DNA from: Clostridiales bacterium
GTDB taxonomy: Bacteria; Bacillota; Clostridia; Oscillospirales; Acutalibacteraceae
Length of the DNA stretch: 64,000 bases
Reading direction: 5' to 3'
NCBI GenBank assembly: GCA_019418545.1
Contig: DYBQ01000001.1
Location: forward strand, 124,001-188,000
The translations under genes and the position numbers were made by a program. Below, one piece after another: positions 51,600-59,794 of the stretch; position 1 is the first letter of the stretch; each line of letters opens with the position of its first letter. Below the pieces are notes generated by a model. It was not told where the DNA came from and searched no databases. It worked only from the letters and a program-made list of their open reading frames with translations.

Positions 51600-52499
51600 T
51601 TATATCATGAACATGTTCAGGAGAATATCCGAACTCGTAGCGAGGAACTTGTATTCGCGCCCGTCCACAGTTGCGATAAAGGGGATATACCCTGTCTGAG
51701 AATCCTTCACATCACCGTATTTCAAGGTCAGGCCGTTCGGCAGTGTGAGAGACTTGGACAAAAGCGAAGTATCGATGCTTTGCTGGAACGCCGATACCAA
51801 CACAGTGTCTGTCCCCTTTTGCAGCTGCATATAGCTGTCGCTGATTTCCAGAGAAACATCATCAGCTACTGTCTCATCAAAGAGAGTGGCTTTCGGGGTT
51901 ACATCGGAGATGACACTGTCAGAGAGAAGCCTTTTGATAGCATCTACCTGTTCGGAGCGGTGTTCCTCATCCAATGTTACTGCGACTGTCAGGTACACAT
52001 CATCCGACACATTGCGAGCGCCCGAAAGAAGCGTTTCATCGCCGTTCTGGAACTCTCCAATAGAGTTGCTCGCATCGCCATTGACAAGTGCTAAGCGGTA
52101 CGCCCCTGCCTGCGCTGTGGAGTCTTCGCTGCGGTATGCGACTGTACAAGGTTCCTCGATATCGGCGCAAGGTACGAAGACCTTAGCGTCAGACAGAGTC
52201 AAGGGCAGATAGGATTCCTGCGACAGTTGAATGCCTTCTTCGCCTGCCTCAAAGTTCATGACGGGGGCAAAGTCCGCAACTGCTGCGGATTCAGCAGTTC
52301 CAGCCGTTTCGCCGGTCTCAGCCGTAGCCATATCGGGGAACAGCATATCCTCAAACAGCTGTGTGTAGTTGACCGTTTTCTGCAGTTCCTTGATTTCGCG
52401 GTTCATCCGCGCCGCGTCAAACTGCGCGAATACGAGCATAATGCCCATGACTGCCAGAGAAATGGCAGCAAGGCGTTTCATATTGTTTTTCTTATTCAT
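51600..52499 (-). CDS. Single-pass membrane protein, partner of the 53-kb sortase
   Basis: 299 residues. One N-terminal span (LAAISLAVMGIMLVFA), then an extracellular domain of ~260 residues. Parallel in layout to the 13869-15098 protein: YRLALVNGDASNS, then GARNVSDDVYLTVAVTLDEE, a helix AIKRLLSDS and a closing FIATVDGREYKF and SSDILLNMFMI. The start is set at ATG 52499, with GGAGATGAAGGAA upstream; earlier in-frame starts lie inside the sortase gene. It overlaps or abuts the sortase stop codon, so the two are coupled. It may assist sortase function or substrate choice (inference). Confidence 0.7.
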   Translation of the reverse strand: MNKKNNMKRLAAISLAVMGIMLVFAQFDAARMNREIKELQKTVNYTQLFEDMLFPDMATAETGETAGTAESAAVADFAPVMNFEAGEEGIQLSQESYLPLTLSDAKVFVPCADIEEPCTVAYRSEDSTAQAGAYRLALVNGDASNSIGEFQNGDETLLSGARNVSDDVYLTVAVTLDEEHRSEQVDAIKRLLSDSVISDVTPKATLFDETVADDVSLEISDSYMQLQKGTDTVLVSAFQQSIDTSLLSKSLTLPNGLTLKYGDVKDSQTGYIPFIATVDGREYKFLATSSDILLNMFMI

Positions 52500-52504
52500 T
52501 TCCT

Positions 52505-53227
52505 TCATCTCCAAAAAGTAAGTGTTACATCGTGATAATTTGCACCGTTGCAGGTATACATCAGAGTTCCGCCGCCCATTGTGGCGCTCGACCCGTCTGC
52601 ATACAAAAGGTCACTGTCTCCGTTGATGCCACTGCAAACCCCGGTACAGGTCAGTGTCTGCACAGAAGTGCCTCGGTAAATGTAAGCCAGCGTCCCGGCG
52701 TGGCAGTTTTTGATTTTTGAGAATCCTTGGTTCCAGTGGTCACCAACCACCATCGTATTCCCTGCCAGAAAATACGCGGCGCTGTCTTTTGCGTCAACAA
52801 ATCTCTGCGCGTGTCCGTCGAAGAGCGCTACATTTACGCCGACAGAAGGAATCACAAGGAGTCCGTTCATGCCGGGTCTGCGCTGCATCTCAGCTTGAAC
52901 GCTTTCGTTCGACACGCCGCCGGTCTTCTCTTTGAGTTCCTTATCGCAGAGTGAAACTAAAGATTTTGCCTTTGCTGCATAGTTCTCATTTGAGAAGGAA
53001 GTCGTCACAAGTTGTGCATCGGTTCTCACTAAGACATCCTCCATGGTACGGGACGGCTGTCTTTTCACCGCCGTGGCATTCGCCTGTTCCTGCTGCGTCA
53101 CGGCATCCACCTGACTGCGAAGTTGCTCTAAGTAAACTTTCGTCTTGTAGTTTGCAAAGAGGAGCAGCAAAGTACCAAGCCAGAGTAGACAGATAACGCC
53201 GATGGTTCGTTTGGTTGCTTTGGTCAT
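52505..53227 (-). CDS. Sortase-like transpeptidase
   Basis: 240 residues, ATG 53227 after AAAGGAG. N-terminal anchor (TIGVICLLWLGTLLLLF). The C-terminal half has sortase features: GLLVIPSVGVNVALFDG, DSAAYFLAGN, candidate catalytic His in TMVVGDHWNQGF (~162), Cys in LMYTCNGANYHD (~226) and Arg as the very last residue (LTFWR). It is shorter than class B sortases and could be a distinct sub-type. It is the paralogue of the histidine-less protein at 15121-15903, and each is followed by a similar membrane protein. It is transcribed from a class A promoter through leader RNA copy 3. Confidence 0.75.
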   Translation of the reverse strand: MTKATKRTIGVICLLWLGTLLLLFANYKTKVYLEQLRSQVDAVTQQEQANATAVKRQPSRTMEDVLVRTDAQLVTTSFSNENYAAKAKSLVSLCDKELKEKTGGVSNESVQAEMQRRPGMNGLLVIPSVGVNVALFDGHAQRFVDAKDSAAYFLAGNTMVVGDHWNQGFSKIKNCHAGTLAYIYRGTSVQTLTCTGVCSGINGDSDLLYADGSSATMGGGTLMYTCNGANYHDVTLTFWR

Positions 53228-53259
53228 TGAGTTTTTACTCCTTTCGTTGTTTTCGGCAA

Positions 53260-53291
53260 ATAAAAAACAGACCCATCCGAAGATGAGTCTG
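53260..53291 (-). terminator. Attenuator-like terminator (sortase operon)
   Basis: Leftward CAGACTCATC/GATGGGTCTG stem with a TTCG tetraloop, followed by TTTTTTAT, 30 bp before the sortase ribosome site. Nearly the same sequence as the 51.4-kb attenuator. Confidence 0.85.
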
Positions 53292-53310
53292 CCTGACAAG
53301 CCGAGTGTAA

Positions 53311-53360
53311 ATTGCACGGGCAGAAAATGCCTAAAGTAGAATAGTATCTATCGCACGATT
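53311..53360 (-). ncRNA. Leader RNA motif, copy 3
   Basis: Outer stem AATCGTGCG/CGTGCAATT with wobble pairs and one mismatch, conserved TAGA-UACUAU-UCUA hairpin, second hairpin GGCA/TGCC. The second hairpin differs in sequence from copy 2 (GCGT/ACGC) but still pairs, which supports a selected RNA structure. Confidence 0.65.
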
Positions 53361-53363
53361 TTC

Positions 53364-53391
53364 ATTCTATGCCGTTCGCACACTTACGCAA
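53364..53391 (-). promoter_or_regulatory. Class A promoter (sortase operon)
   Basis: TTGCGT (53386-53391), 16-bp spacer with AAGTGTGCGAACGGCA, TAGAAT (53364-53369). Confidence 0.8.
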
Positions 53392-53413
53392 GTACCCTTT
53401 GCCGAATTCGACA

Positions 53414-53447
53414 GAAAAAAGAGCCGCTGCCCTTGGCTTTGGCAGCG
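53414..53447 (-). terminator. topB terminator
   Basis: Leftward CGCTGCC/GGCAGCG stem with a 9-nt loop, followed by GCTCTTTTTTC. Confidence 0.85.
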
Positions 53448-53463
53448 ACCCTAAAGCTATAAT

Positions 53464-55920
53464 CTATTTCTCGTAGCTAAGCACTTTCAAATTGATGTAT
53501 TTCTTTCCGTTCGGCATCTCGTGCGGTTCGATACCGACCTTGACATTGACATCCGCAGTCTTATCCTTGTTTTTGATTTTGGCACTCACAGCCTTGTTAG
53601 CAAGCAGGGCTTTTGCAGCCGTTGCACTGATTTTCACATCGTTGCCGTACAGTTTCGAATTTTTCCAGAGCACCGCGCTGCAATCTTTGTTTGTACAGCC
53701 GTATCCTTTCGAGCCCTCCGCAACATCACTTCCGCAGAACGGGCATTTACCGAGCACAGTGCCGGATGCACCGCTATGGTCAAATTCCAAGTGAAATTCA
53801 GGACGGCCCTTAGAACAGTCGCAGGTCAGGATACAGTCGTATTTCTTGCCGGTTTTCTTGCTCACACAGCCCTTGAGCGGTACTTTCCCCTTCGTGAGCA
53901 GCGCAGCGGCAGTCGTTTTCGTGAGCTTCTTGCCGATAGATTCAAAGAACTTGTTTTTCTTCCAGAGCGTTACCGGGCACCGGTTCCCGTCTTTGTCTTT
54001 TCCAATACAGGAGAAGGTTTTCTGTGTTTCCACCACATCATTGCCGCATCGAGGACATTTGCAGATGACCGGAAGGTTCCCGTGTCTGGTTTGTGCCGAT
54101 TCAATCGCAACATTCTTCGCCATGATTTCTTCTATGGTTTTTTTCGTGAATTCCAGAACATCGATACGGGTTAGGGTTCCGTCCTTGATAGAATGCAGCT
54201 GCTTAGAGAGATTCACTGTTACCGGAACATCGAGGTTGATTCCGAGTTTTTCCATCGTATCGACTAACCGGAACCCTTCTGCTTCTCCGTAATAGACGCC
54301 CTTTTTCAGAGAGATATAATTGCTCTTGACGCATCTGTCAACGGTATCGGCACGGGTCGCCTCGGTGCAAATCGTAGCATCCGACAGGATTTCTTTCCAT
54401 TCCTCATCGGTATACTCTTCATTTGCCTTTTCGGCACCGCGCATCGGCGCGACCATCCAGTTGTTAAGAGACTCAACCGTATACCGCTTCGGAGGCGTAG
54501 TCATCTTCCCTACCGTCTTGAAATTGATGTTTACGGCATCGCCCTTATTAAGTTTCGGAAGAAGTTTGTCTCCACCCGTAGGTTTCTCGAACTTTCGCCA
54601 GCCGGGAGTTACCTGCACATCACCTTTCAGGGTAAAATCCTCATCATAGCTGTGAATCACGATGGTTGTGCGGTCTACTGTACAGGCTTCTTCACAGAAA
54701 ACAGCACAGAACCGGTTCAAGATACAGTCAAAGACCGTTTTCTGTGTTCCGGTAAGGGATACAGGCCATTTTCCTGTCGGTGTGATAGCAGAGTGTGCTT
54801 CGATTTTGCTGTCATCATAGATGATTTTGAGTTTCGGTTTATTGACAAGACCTGTAATACCGTTCTGTGCAAGACCTCGTATCGCGGCATCGACCTTGAC
54901 GGTCTCATTCGTTGCCAGATAGCTGCTGTTGGTACGGGGATAGGTAACATACCCTCCCTCATACAACGCCTGCGTGGCGGCAAGCACATCGGCAGGAGAC
55001 AATGTCTTGTCGGCTTTGCAGGCAAAACTCTGCAAATCGCTCATCGAGAACAGCTTACCGGGATTGACGGTCTTGCGCTCTGTCTTGATATTGGTCACTG
55101 TGGCACCGGCTTTGTTGAAGGCATCTGCCAGCGCCTGCGCCTCGGCCTCGTGTCCTTCCTCGAATGTCCGTTTACTCGTGAGTTCAATTTCCTCGCCGTT
55201 CGTCTTTTCTTTGCTGGAAACAGCCGAGTACGGCTTCGGGACAAATTCCTTGATGGCTTTCTCACGTTCGATGATATGCTGTACGATAGGACATACGCAG
55301 CGCCCGATACGGGTAAAGCTACCGGCCTTGATGGATACATACCGTGTTAATTCAATGCCGAGCAGCCAATCAATCTCACTGCGCGTCTCAGCAGAAGAAG
55401 ACAAGGATACGTATCCGGCATTGGGCTTGGCTGTCTCGAATGCCTGCTTAATGGTCTTGTTCGTAGTATCAGGAAGCCAGAGCCGATAAATCGTCTTGGG
55501 GGCTTTCAAGCCATACAGAAGCACTTCATCGACAAGCCGCTGCCCTTCTCTATCCGGGTCTCCGGCATTGTAGATGGCATCCACATCCTTGCGGTTCATA
55601 TGCTGGTTAGCGACCTTGATAAGACCTTGTACTTTTTCCTTGCCCTCAAACTTAAACTTCCAGTCATCGGGGAAGAACGGCAGTTTCTTCAAATCCCATG
55701 GCTGTTTCACAGCGGGGTCATAGCCGGGAAAATACGCATCGAAGTCTATCAGTTCATACAGGTGTCCGACCAGGGATACCACGATATAGTTATCGCTTTC
55801 GAGCCATGTGTTGCGGTCTTTTCCCTGCCTCTCGAACTTCTCGCCCTTCCACCATGAAATAGCGCCCGCGATACTTCTTCCGAGCGATGGTTTCTCGGCG
55901 ATTACCAGAATCTTTCCCAT
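53464..55920 (-). CDS. topB: DNA topoisomerase III
   Basis: 818 residues, type IA topoisomerase that cuts one strand through a 5'-phosphotyrosine; plasmid TopB proteins help resolve replication or transfer intermediates. N-terminal Toprim domain: ILVIAEKPSLGRSIAGAI and the acidic loop AIYNAGDPDREGQRLVDE (~110-127). Catalytic Tyr lies in GGYVTYPRTNSSYL (~326). The helix TRIGRCVCPIVQHIIEREK replaces the usual RVGRVQTPTL, a notable variation. The C-terminal ~250 residues include two zinc-ribbon repeats (CPRCGNDVVETQKTFSC, ~645; CPFCGSDVAEGSKGYGC, ~725) and a basic end. Class A-like promoter upstream. Confidence 0.92.
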   Translation of the reverse strand: MGKILVIAEKPSLGRSIAGAISWWKGEKFERQGKDRNTWLESDNYIVVSLVGHLYELIDFDAYFPGYDPAVKQPWDLKKLPFFPDDWKFKFEGKEKVQGLIKVANQHMNRKDVDAIYNAGDPDREGQRLVDEVLLYGLKAPKTIYRLWLPDTTNKTIKQAFETAKPNAGYVSLSSSAETRSEIDWLLGIELTRYVSIKAGSFTRIGRCVCPIVQHIIEREKAIKEFVPKPYSAVSSKEKTNGEEIELTSKRTFEEGHEAEAQALADAFNKAGATVTNIKTERKTVNPGKLFSMSDLQSFACKADKTLSPADVLAATQALYEGGYVTYPRTNSSYLATNETVKVDAAIRGLAQNGITGLVNKPKLKIIYDDSKIEAHSAITPTGKWPVSLTGTQKTVFDCILNRFCAVFCEEACTVDRTTIVIHSYDEDFTLKGDVQVTPGWRKFEKPTGGDKLLPKLNKGDAVNINFKTVGKMTTPPKRYTVESLNNWMVAPMRGAEKANEEYTDEEWKEILSDATICTEATRADTVDRCVKSNYISLKKGVYYGEAEGFRLVDTMEKLGINLDVPVTVNLSKQLHSIKDGTLTRIDVLEFTKKTIEEIMAKNVAIESAQTRHGNLPVICKCPRCGNDVVETQKTFSCIGKDKDGNRCPVTLWKKNKFFESIGKKLTKTTAAALLTKGKVPLKGCVSKKTGKKYDCILTCDCSKGRPEFHLEFDHSGASGTVLGKCPFCGSDVAEGSKGYGCTNKDCSAVLWKNSKLYGNDVKISATAAKALLANKAVSAKIKNKDKTADVNVKVGIEPHEMPNGKKYINLKVLSYEK

Positions 55921-55960
55921 GAAAAAATGCCTCCGTGCAAAAATCGGGTTTTATGTATTC

Positions 55961-55989
55961 AGTATACGGCAATTCGCACGCAACAGCAA
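55961..55989 (-). promoter_or_regulatory. Class A-like promoter (topB)
   Basis: TTGCTG (55984-55989), 17-bp spacer with TTGCGTGCGAATTGCCG, TATACT (55961-55966). Diverges from the others in spacing and in the first half of the spacer. Confidence 0.6.
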
Positions 55990-56030
55990 CAGCACACCGC
56001 CAGGCAAATTTTCCGAAACGGTGTGCTGTT
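55988..56030. terminator. 12-bp hairpin between the NYN gene and topB
   Basis: Perfect stem AACAGCACACCG/CGGTGTGCTGTT with a 19-nt loop, overlapping the -35 of topB. There is no T-run in the leftward direction, so it may stabilise the 3' end and not terminate efficiently. Confidence 0.45.
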
Positions 56031-56036
56031 TTCGCT

Positions 56037-57416
56037 TTAGCTTAACCCGATACTGAGATTTCCTTCGGTATCCATCGTGATGCGCAGCTTATCGACCAGA
56101 GATTTCCGGAACAACTCCTTCTCCTTCTCGGTCATCTCGATGCGCGTCTGACCATAGGCGCTTTGCAGCATATCCTCAATGTTGCAGCTTCCCAGCTGCT
56201 GCTTGAGATAGGATGCGCATTCGAGCGCCAGAGCATCGTTGCGGAGCCGGTATGCGTCTCCCGCCTTGCAGAACTGGTCCGTATAGCAGTAGAGCACATG
56301 ATGTTCCCGCATCTTATTTACGATAGCCTTGCTGGTCTTTTCCCGCTCGAACATCATCAAGAACCTGGCCGTTACGACATTGTTGATGAACGGCCAATAA
56401 TCGGAGTCTGAGGAGAACAGAAGAAAGCTGTCGATTTTCTTATCGTAGTGCTCCTGGCAGCAGCAGACTGCGACCGTCATATCGACAACGCTCTTTCCTT
56501 CCACAACGCGCTGCGTCATGAACCGGTCTACCTTGGCTTTCGTGTAATGCTCCACGAGTCCCCAGATGGACGAAGCGTTCACATCATCGAACAGGAAAAT
56601 CTTTTGAATCTTCCCGATAGCCTCAGGAGACAGGCTCTGCAGCACAGCAAAGAACTTCAACGGGTCACAGTTCTCGCAGTCCACGAGGATTTCAGAGCGG
56701 ACGGAATGAAGCAGGAACTGCTCGACATTCTGCTGTGTCTGTTTGCTTTCCCCGCGAACTTTGTCGTAGTCGCAGAAGGTATCTCCGTTCTGAGCATACA
56801 GCCGGATAAGGAACTGTTCATCACTGCCCAGAAGGTTTCCGCCCTCGTCAGCCTTGAACTGCCAGTTGAGGAAGACATTGTACGGGAATCTGATAATATT
56901 CTCGTTGTAGTACAGCCACGCTCTTTCCTGCGCCCTGTCCTTCGTCTTGGTCGGGAACGAAAACATCTGACGAATATACTCCCACGGCACCCACATCGGG
57001 AAGATATCCTTGCAACCCTGAATACGATTCGCGATTTCCGCCGCGATTCGGGGCCGGTATTCGTCCAGCGTACAATTTGCTTTGACGATATCAAGCCCGT
57101 CCTTGCGCAGTGCTTCGGTTGCTGCCTTTGTCATATCCATTGAATGCAGGTTTTTGAGGTCGTTTACCATCTGCATCTGCAGCTGCTTATAGCAGTGCTC
57201 GATGCAGGTAAATAGAAAACATAAGTTGCGCACCATCCGCGCATCCTGATTTTTTTCGAGTTCTTCGTAAATTTCCGGCAGCAACTCTCCGGAATCAAAG
57301 ATGTTCTTATCAACGCCGAGCAAATACCCGGCTTTTGATACGATTTCCTTTTTGTCGGTATAAGTATCGTTTGCGAGTGCAGTTTTAAGCTTTGCTTCGG
57401 CAAATAAATAGCCCAT
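56037..57416 (-). CDS. NYN/PIN-like domain protein
   Basis: 459 residues. The region ~240-360 has the NYN (PIN-like RNase) pattern: EILVDCENCDPLKFFAVLQS with the first acidic/Asn residues (~240), a helix-strand repeat, KSVVDMTVAVCCC with Asp (~308) and FLLFSSDSDYWPFINNV with the S-S-D-S-D motif (~335). Four acidic residues in these places form the metal site in NYN nucleases, so RNA cleavage is plausible. The first ~240 residues are helical and of unknown fold; the C-terminal ~90 residues are helical. AAGGAGG precedes the ATG. Confidence 0.7.
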   Translation of the reverse strand: MGYLFAEAKLKTALANDTYTDKKEIVSKAGYLLGVDKNIFDSGELLPEIYEELEKNQDARMVRNLCFLFTCIEHCYKQLQMQMVNDLKNLHSMDMTKAATEALRKDGLDIVKANCTLDEYRPRIAAEIANRIQGCKDIFPMWVPWEYIRQMFSFPTKTKDRAQERAWLYYNENIIRFPYNVFLNWQFKADEGGNLLGSDEQFLIRLYAQNGDTFCDYDKVRGESKQTQQNVEQFLLHSVRSEILVDCENCDPLKFFAVLQSLSPEAIGKIQKIFLFDDVNASSIWGLVEHYTKAKVDRFMTQRVVEGKSVVDMTVAVCCCQEHYDKKIDSFLLFSSDSDYWPFINNVVTARFLMMFEREKTSKAIVNKMREHHVLYCYTDQFCKAGDAYRLRNDALALECASYLKQQLGSCNIEDMLQSAYGQTRIEMTEKEKELFRKSLVDKLRITMDTEGNLSIGLS

Positions 57417-57469
57417 GCGGAATCCCTCCTTTATGCTTCGATGCAGAGTTTAATTTCTGACGTTCAGGT

Positions 57470-57498
57470 AACAAGAAACCCGGCATTGGTTTGCCGGG
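57470..57498 (-). terminator. Terminator of the 57.5-59.1-kb unit
   Basis: Leftward CCCGGC/GCCGGG stem with an 8-nt loop, followed by TTTCTTG. Confidence 0.7.
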
Positions 57499-57506
57499 CA
57501 GGAATG

Positions 57507-58058
57507 TTATCTGAATTTGTCGCGGATTTCTTCGTCCGTTGCCGGGCGAGGTTCGCGGTGTTTTGAGATGATATACGCGGAGCACTGCTCATTCAGCCAG
57601 TCGATATCATTGCGGTCTACCTGACTGAATCGCTGGCACAAAACATACACATGTACGCCAGCCTTCGCAGCAGCTTTGAGCAGTTCGCGTCTGCCGTTGA
57701 AGATGTCGTGGCGGCATTGGTCATAAAACAGGAACACCATCGGTTTCCGGCTTTGCGCTTCCTCGCTCTCGGGGTCTGCCATCGCAAAACCCTGCGCCTG
57801 AAAGTTTGCAAGGTCTACGGACTTGCCGATTGCTTCACCGGCACCATCCTGCAACGCGAACAGCAGCCGCCCGTGCGGGGCGTTGCCGTACTTGGCGCGA
57901 ACCATCCGGCAGATGCGGTCAAATTCCTGGTCGAAGCCGATATACAGGACAATATTGTTCTCATCGCGCAAGCAATCGACTACTTCTCGCGCCGCCCAGA
58001 GCGTTTTCCCCGCTCCGGGGCGTCCGGCAACGACATTGATGTGATTATCGATGTTCAT
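57507..58058 (-). CDS. Small P-loop NTPase
   Basis: 183 residues. Walker A VVAGRPGAGKTLWAAREV (~9-26). A hydrophobic strand ending in Asp, MVFLFYDQCRHD (~107-118), is the Walker B candidate. A strand HVYVLCQRFSQVD (~136) lies where the sensor residue is expected. The size and lack of further domains suggest a minimal RecA/VirD4-like or DNA-packaging-like ATPase core. It is encoded between an acidic membrane protein and the NYN protein and may work with either. Confidence 0.7.
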   Translation of the reverse strand: MNIDNHINVVAGRPGAGKTLWAAREVVDCLRDENNIVLYIGFDQEFDRICRMVRAKYGNAPHGRLLFALQDGAGEAIGKSVDLANFQAQGFAMADPESEEAQSRKPMVFLFYDQCRHDIFNGRRELLKAAAKAGVHVYVLCQRFSQVDRNDIDWLNEQCSAYIISKHREPRPATDEEIRDKFR

Positions 58059-58072
58059 ACGGCATTCCCCTT

Positions 58073-58492
58073 TTACTGCTTCTCGGTCTTGTCCTCCTCA
58101 GCCTTAGCGGGAGTCTCAGGCTCTTCTGCCTTTCCGGTGGGATTTTCCTCGACCTTCTCAACGGGTTTCTCCTCGACCTTCTCGGCATCAGCATCAGAAG
58201 CCTTCTTCTCGCCGCCCTCGTCCTTTTTCTCGGGCATGGAGCAAGGAACCTTCACGACATGGACCAGAACGACCGGCTCGTCATCCTCGTCCTCGTTGTC
58301 GGCATCCTTCTCGGCATTCTTTTCGGCGCATTTGCGGCAACCGCCGCAGGGAGCATCGTCGCGCAGTTCATCGAGGTCGAAGTCATCGTCATCGGCGGTC
58401 ATGGCCGTCGTGGCACCAAGCACAACACCGATAGCAACAGCGCCAAGAGTAGCAGCGCCGACAGCAGCGAACAGATTTTTCAGAATGGACAT
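58073..58492 (-). CDS. Acidic membrane-anchored protein with Cys motif
   Basis: 139 residues. N-terminal span (LFAAVGAATLGAVAIGVVLG), then an acidic linker, a CGGCRKC cluster (~49-55), a short hydrophobic strand (PVVLVHVVKVPC), and a Lys/Glu/Pro-rich tail (EKVEEKPVEKVEE). The Cys cluster could bind a metal or an Fe-S group. No family recognised. GGAG precedes the ATG. Confidence 0.6.
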   Translation of the reverse strand: MSILKNLFAAVGAATLGAVAIGVVLGATTAMTADDDDFDLDELRDDAPCGGCRKCAEKNAEKDADNEDEDDEPVVLVHVVKVPCSMPEKKDEGGEKKASDADAEKVEEKPVEKVEENPTGKAEEPETPAKAEEDKTEKQ

Positions 58493-58526
58493 GATAGTTT
58501 TCTCCTTTTTGTCAAATAGCAGTTAT

Positions 58527-59081
58527 TTAATATTCTCGGATATTCAGAAATTTCAAATATCCGTGTGTGTATCCGAACAATCCCCACAGTGCAGCAGATG
58601 CCGCATCGCGCCGTGCCTTATCGGCAAAAGCCTTGAACGGAACGACCGCATCTTTCAGGTTCCGGTATTCGTCAACATCGACATTCATGAGAGACTCGAT
58701 AGTCTCAGGCATCTCGTTGCGGAAGAAGATATATACTTCCTGCCACTGCAGTTCCTGTTCTCCGCCGCCGACGAGCAGGTATTCGATGCCGATACGAAGC
58801 GCACCGGAAATCAAGGTCTTGTAGAACTCGTCGTCCGGGTCAGGAAATCCTGCAAGGATTGTGGCAGTCATATTTTGACAAGCAGCTGAAACTTCACGGT
58901 TCCTGTCAAACGATTCCGTTCCGGCACCGGGCAATACGAACTCGCTCGGCAATCTCGGATAAGAGCCCTGTGCGGGGCTCGGTGTACCGGATATAATATC
59001 GGGATTCAAAGCCGTAGTATTCTGCCGGATAAATTCGGCAGGCTCCGGCATCGGATGTCGTTTAGCCCAGGGCCAACTCAT
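58527..59081 (-). CDS. Unknown 184-residue protein
   Basis: Starts at ATG 59081 (AGAGGTGATT upstream), just after a class A promoter. Helical segments around 60-90 and 150-175 and no membrane span; no recognised family. It heads a three-gene leftward unit with the acidic membrane protein and the P-loop NTPase. Confidence 0.6.
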   Translation of the reverse strand: MSWPWAKRHPMPEPAEFIRQNTTALNPDIISGTPSPAQGSYPRLPSEFVLPGAGTESFDRNREVSAACQNMTATILAGFPDPDDEFYKTLISGALRIGIEYLLVGGGEQELQWQEVYIFFRNEMPETIESLMNVDVDEYRNLKDAVVPFKAFADKARRDAASAALWGLFGYTHGYLKFLNIREY

Positions 59082-59101
59082 GCAAATCACCTCTAATTTT
59101 C

Positions 59102-59129
59102 ATTATCTGCAATTCGCACGAATCGGCAA
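59102..59129 (-). promoter_or_regulatory. Class A promoter (58.5-kb unit)
   Basis: TTGCCG (59124-59129), 16-bp spacer with TTCGTGCGAATTGCA, GATAAT (59102-59107). The transcript begins only ~15 nt before the start codon, so there is no leader or attenuator here. Confidence 0.8.
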
Positions 59130-59133
59130 GAGT

Positions 59134-59787
59134 TTACGGGTTGTTTTTGTTTTGCTTTTGCTGTTCCTCAGTTTCAAAATGCTCAACGCGGATATGAGAG
59201 ACTCGTTCCACCTCTTTGAACGTTGCGACCTTGATGAGGATATTCTGGGAAGTGATGTTCTTACGGTCCTTCCGAGTCACCGCAACATGCCGCATCGTTT
59301 TCCAGTAGAGGTCCGGCGAAATAAGGCTGAGCGTGTAGATAGGCGTTTTCGTGGTTTCCAGAATATAGTTTGCAGCCATCGCACGGATATGTTCACGGTC
59401 ATGCAGGCTCATGGTGCAGGGGTTATCGTTCACGAGAACACGGAGCAAAACGGTCGGTACGAACTGAGGGTGTGCTGCTCCATCGTCATCGAAAGCATAC
59501 GAGAGAGCGTAGGCAATGAAATCCATGGTGCGCCACTGCACGACCTTGTCGTTGTCGCGGACGGCGGGCGTGAGGGAATCTTTCGACACATATTCGGCGC
59601 TGACAATTTTCTCACCGGGTTCGAGTTCTTCCTGCATACAGGCAACGATTTCGCGGCGTTTGCGCTCGCAGAGTTCATCGGTGAGTTCTTCTTCTCCGCA
59701 GCAGACTACGATATCATGGCACAGTGTACGGGTGCCGCGCTGAGTGACAATACGCAGATAGAGTTCTTTCGGATTGATGGATGACAT
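59134..59787 (-). CDS. Unknown 217-residue protein
   Basis: I use ATG 59787 with GGGAGGT upstream; this start lies 8 bp beyond the stop of the M50-like gene within the same transcript. Mixed alpha/beta composition, no membrane span, no recognised family. The Gln/Lys-rich end (EEQQKQNKNNP) is probably disordered. Confidence 0.55.
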   Translation of the reverse strand: MSSINPKELYLRIVTQRGTRTLCHDIVVCCGEEELTDELCERKRREIVACMQEELEPGEKIVSAEYVSKDSLTPAVRDNDKVVQWRTMDFIAYALSYAFDDDGAAHPQFVPTVLLRVLVNDNPCTMSLHDREHIRAMAANYILETTKTPIYTLSLISPDLYWKTMRHVAVTRKDRKNITSQNILIKVATFKEVERVSHIRVEHFETEEQQKQNKNNP

Positions 59788-59794
59788 CAAAATA

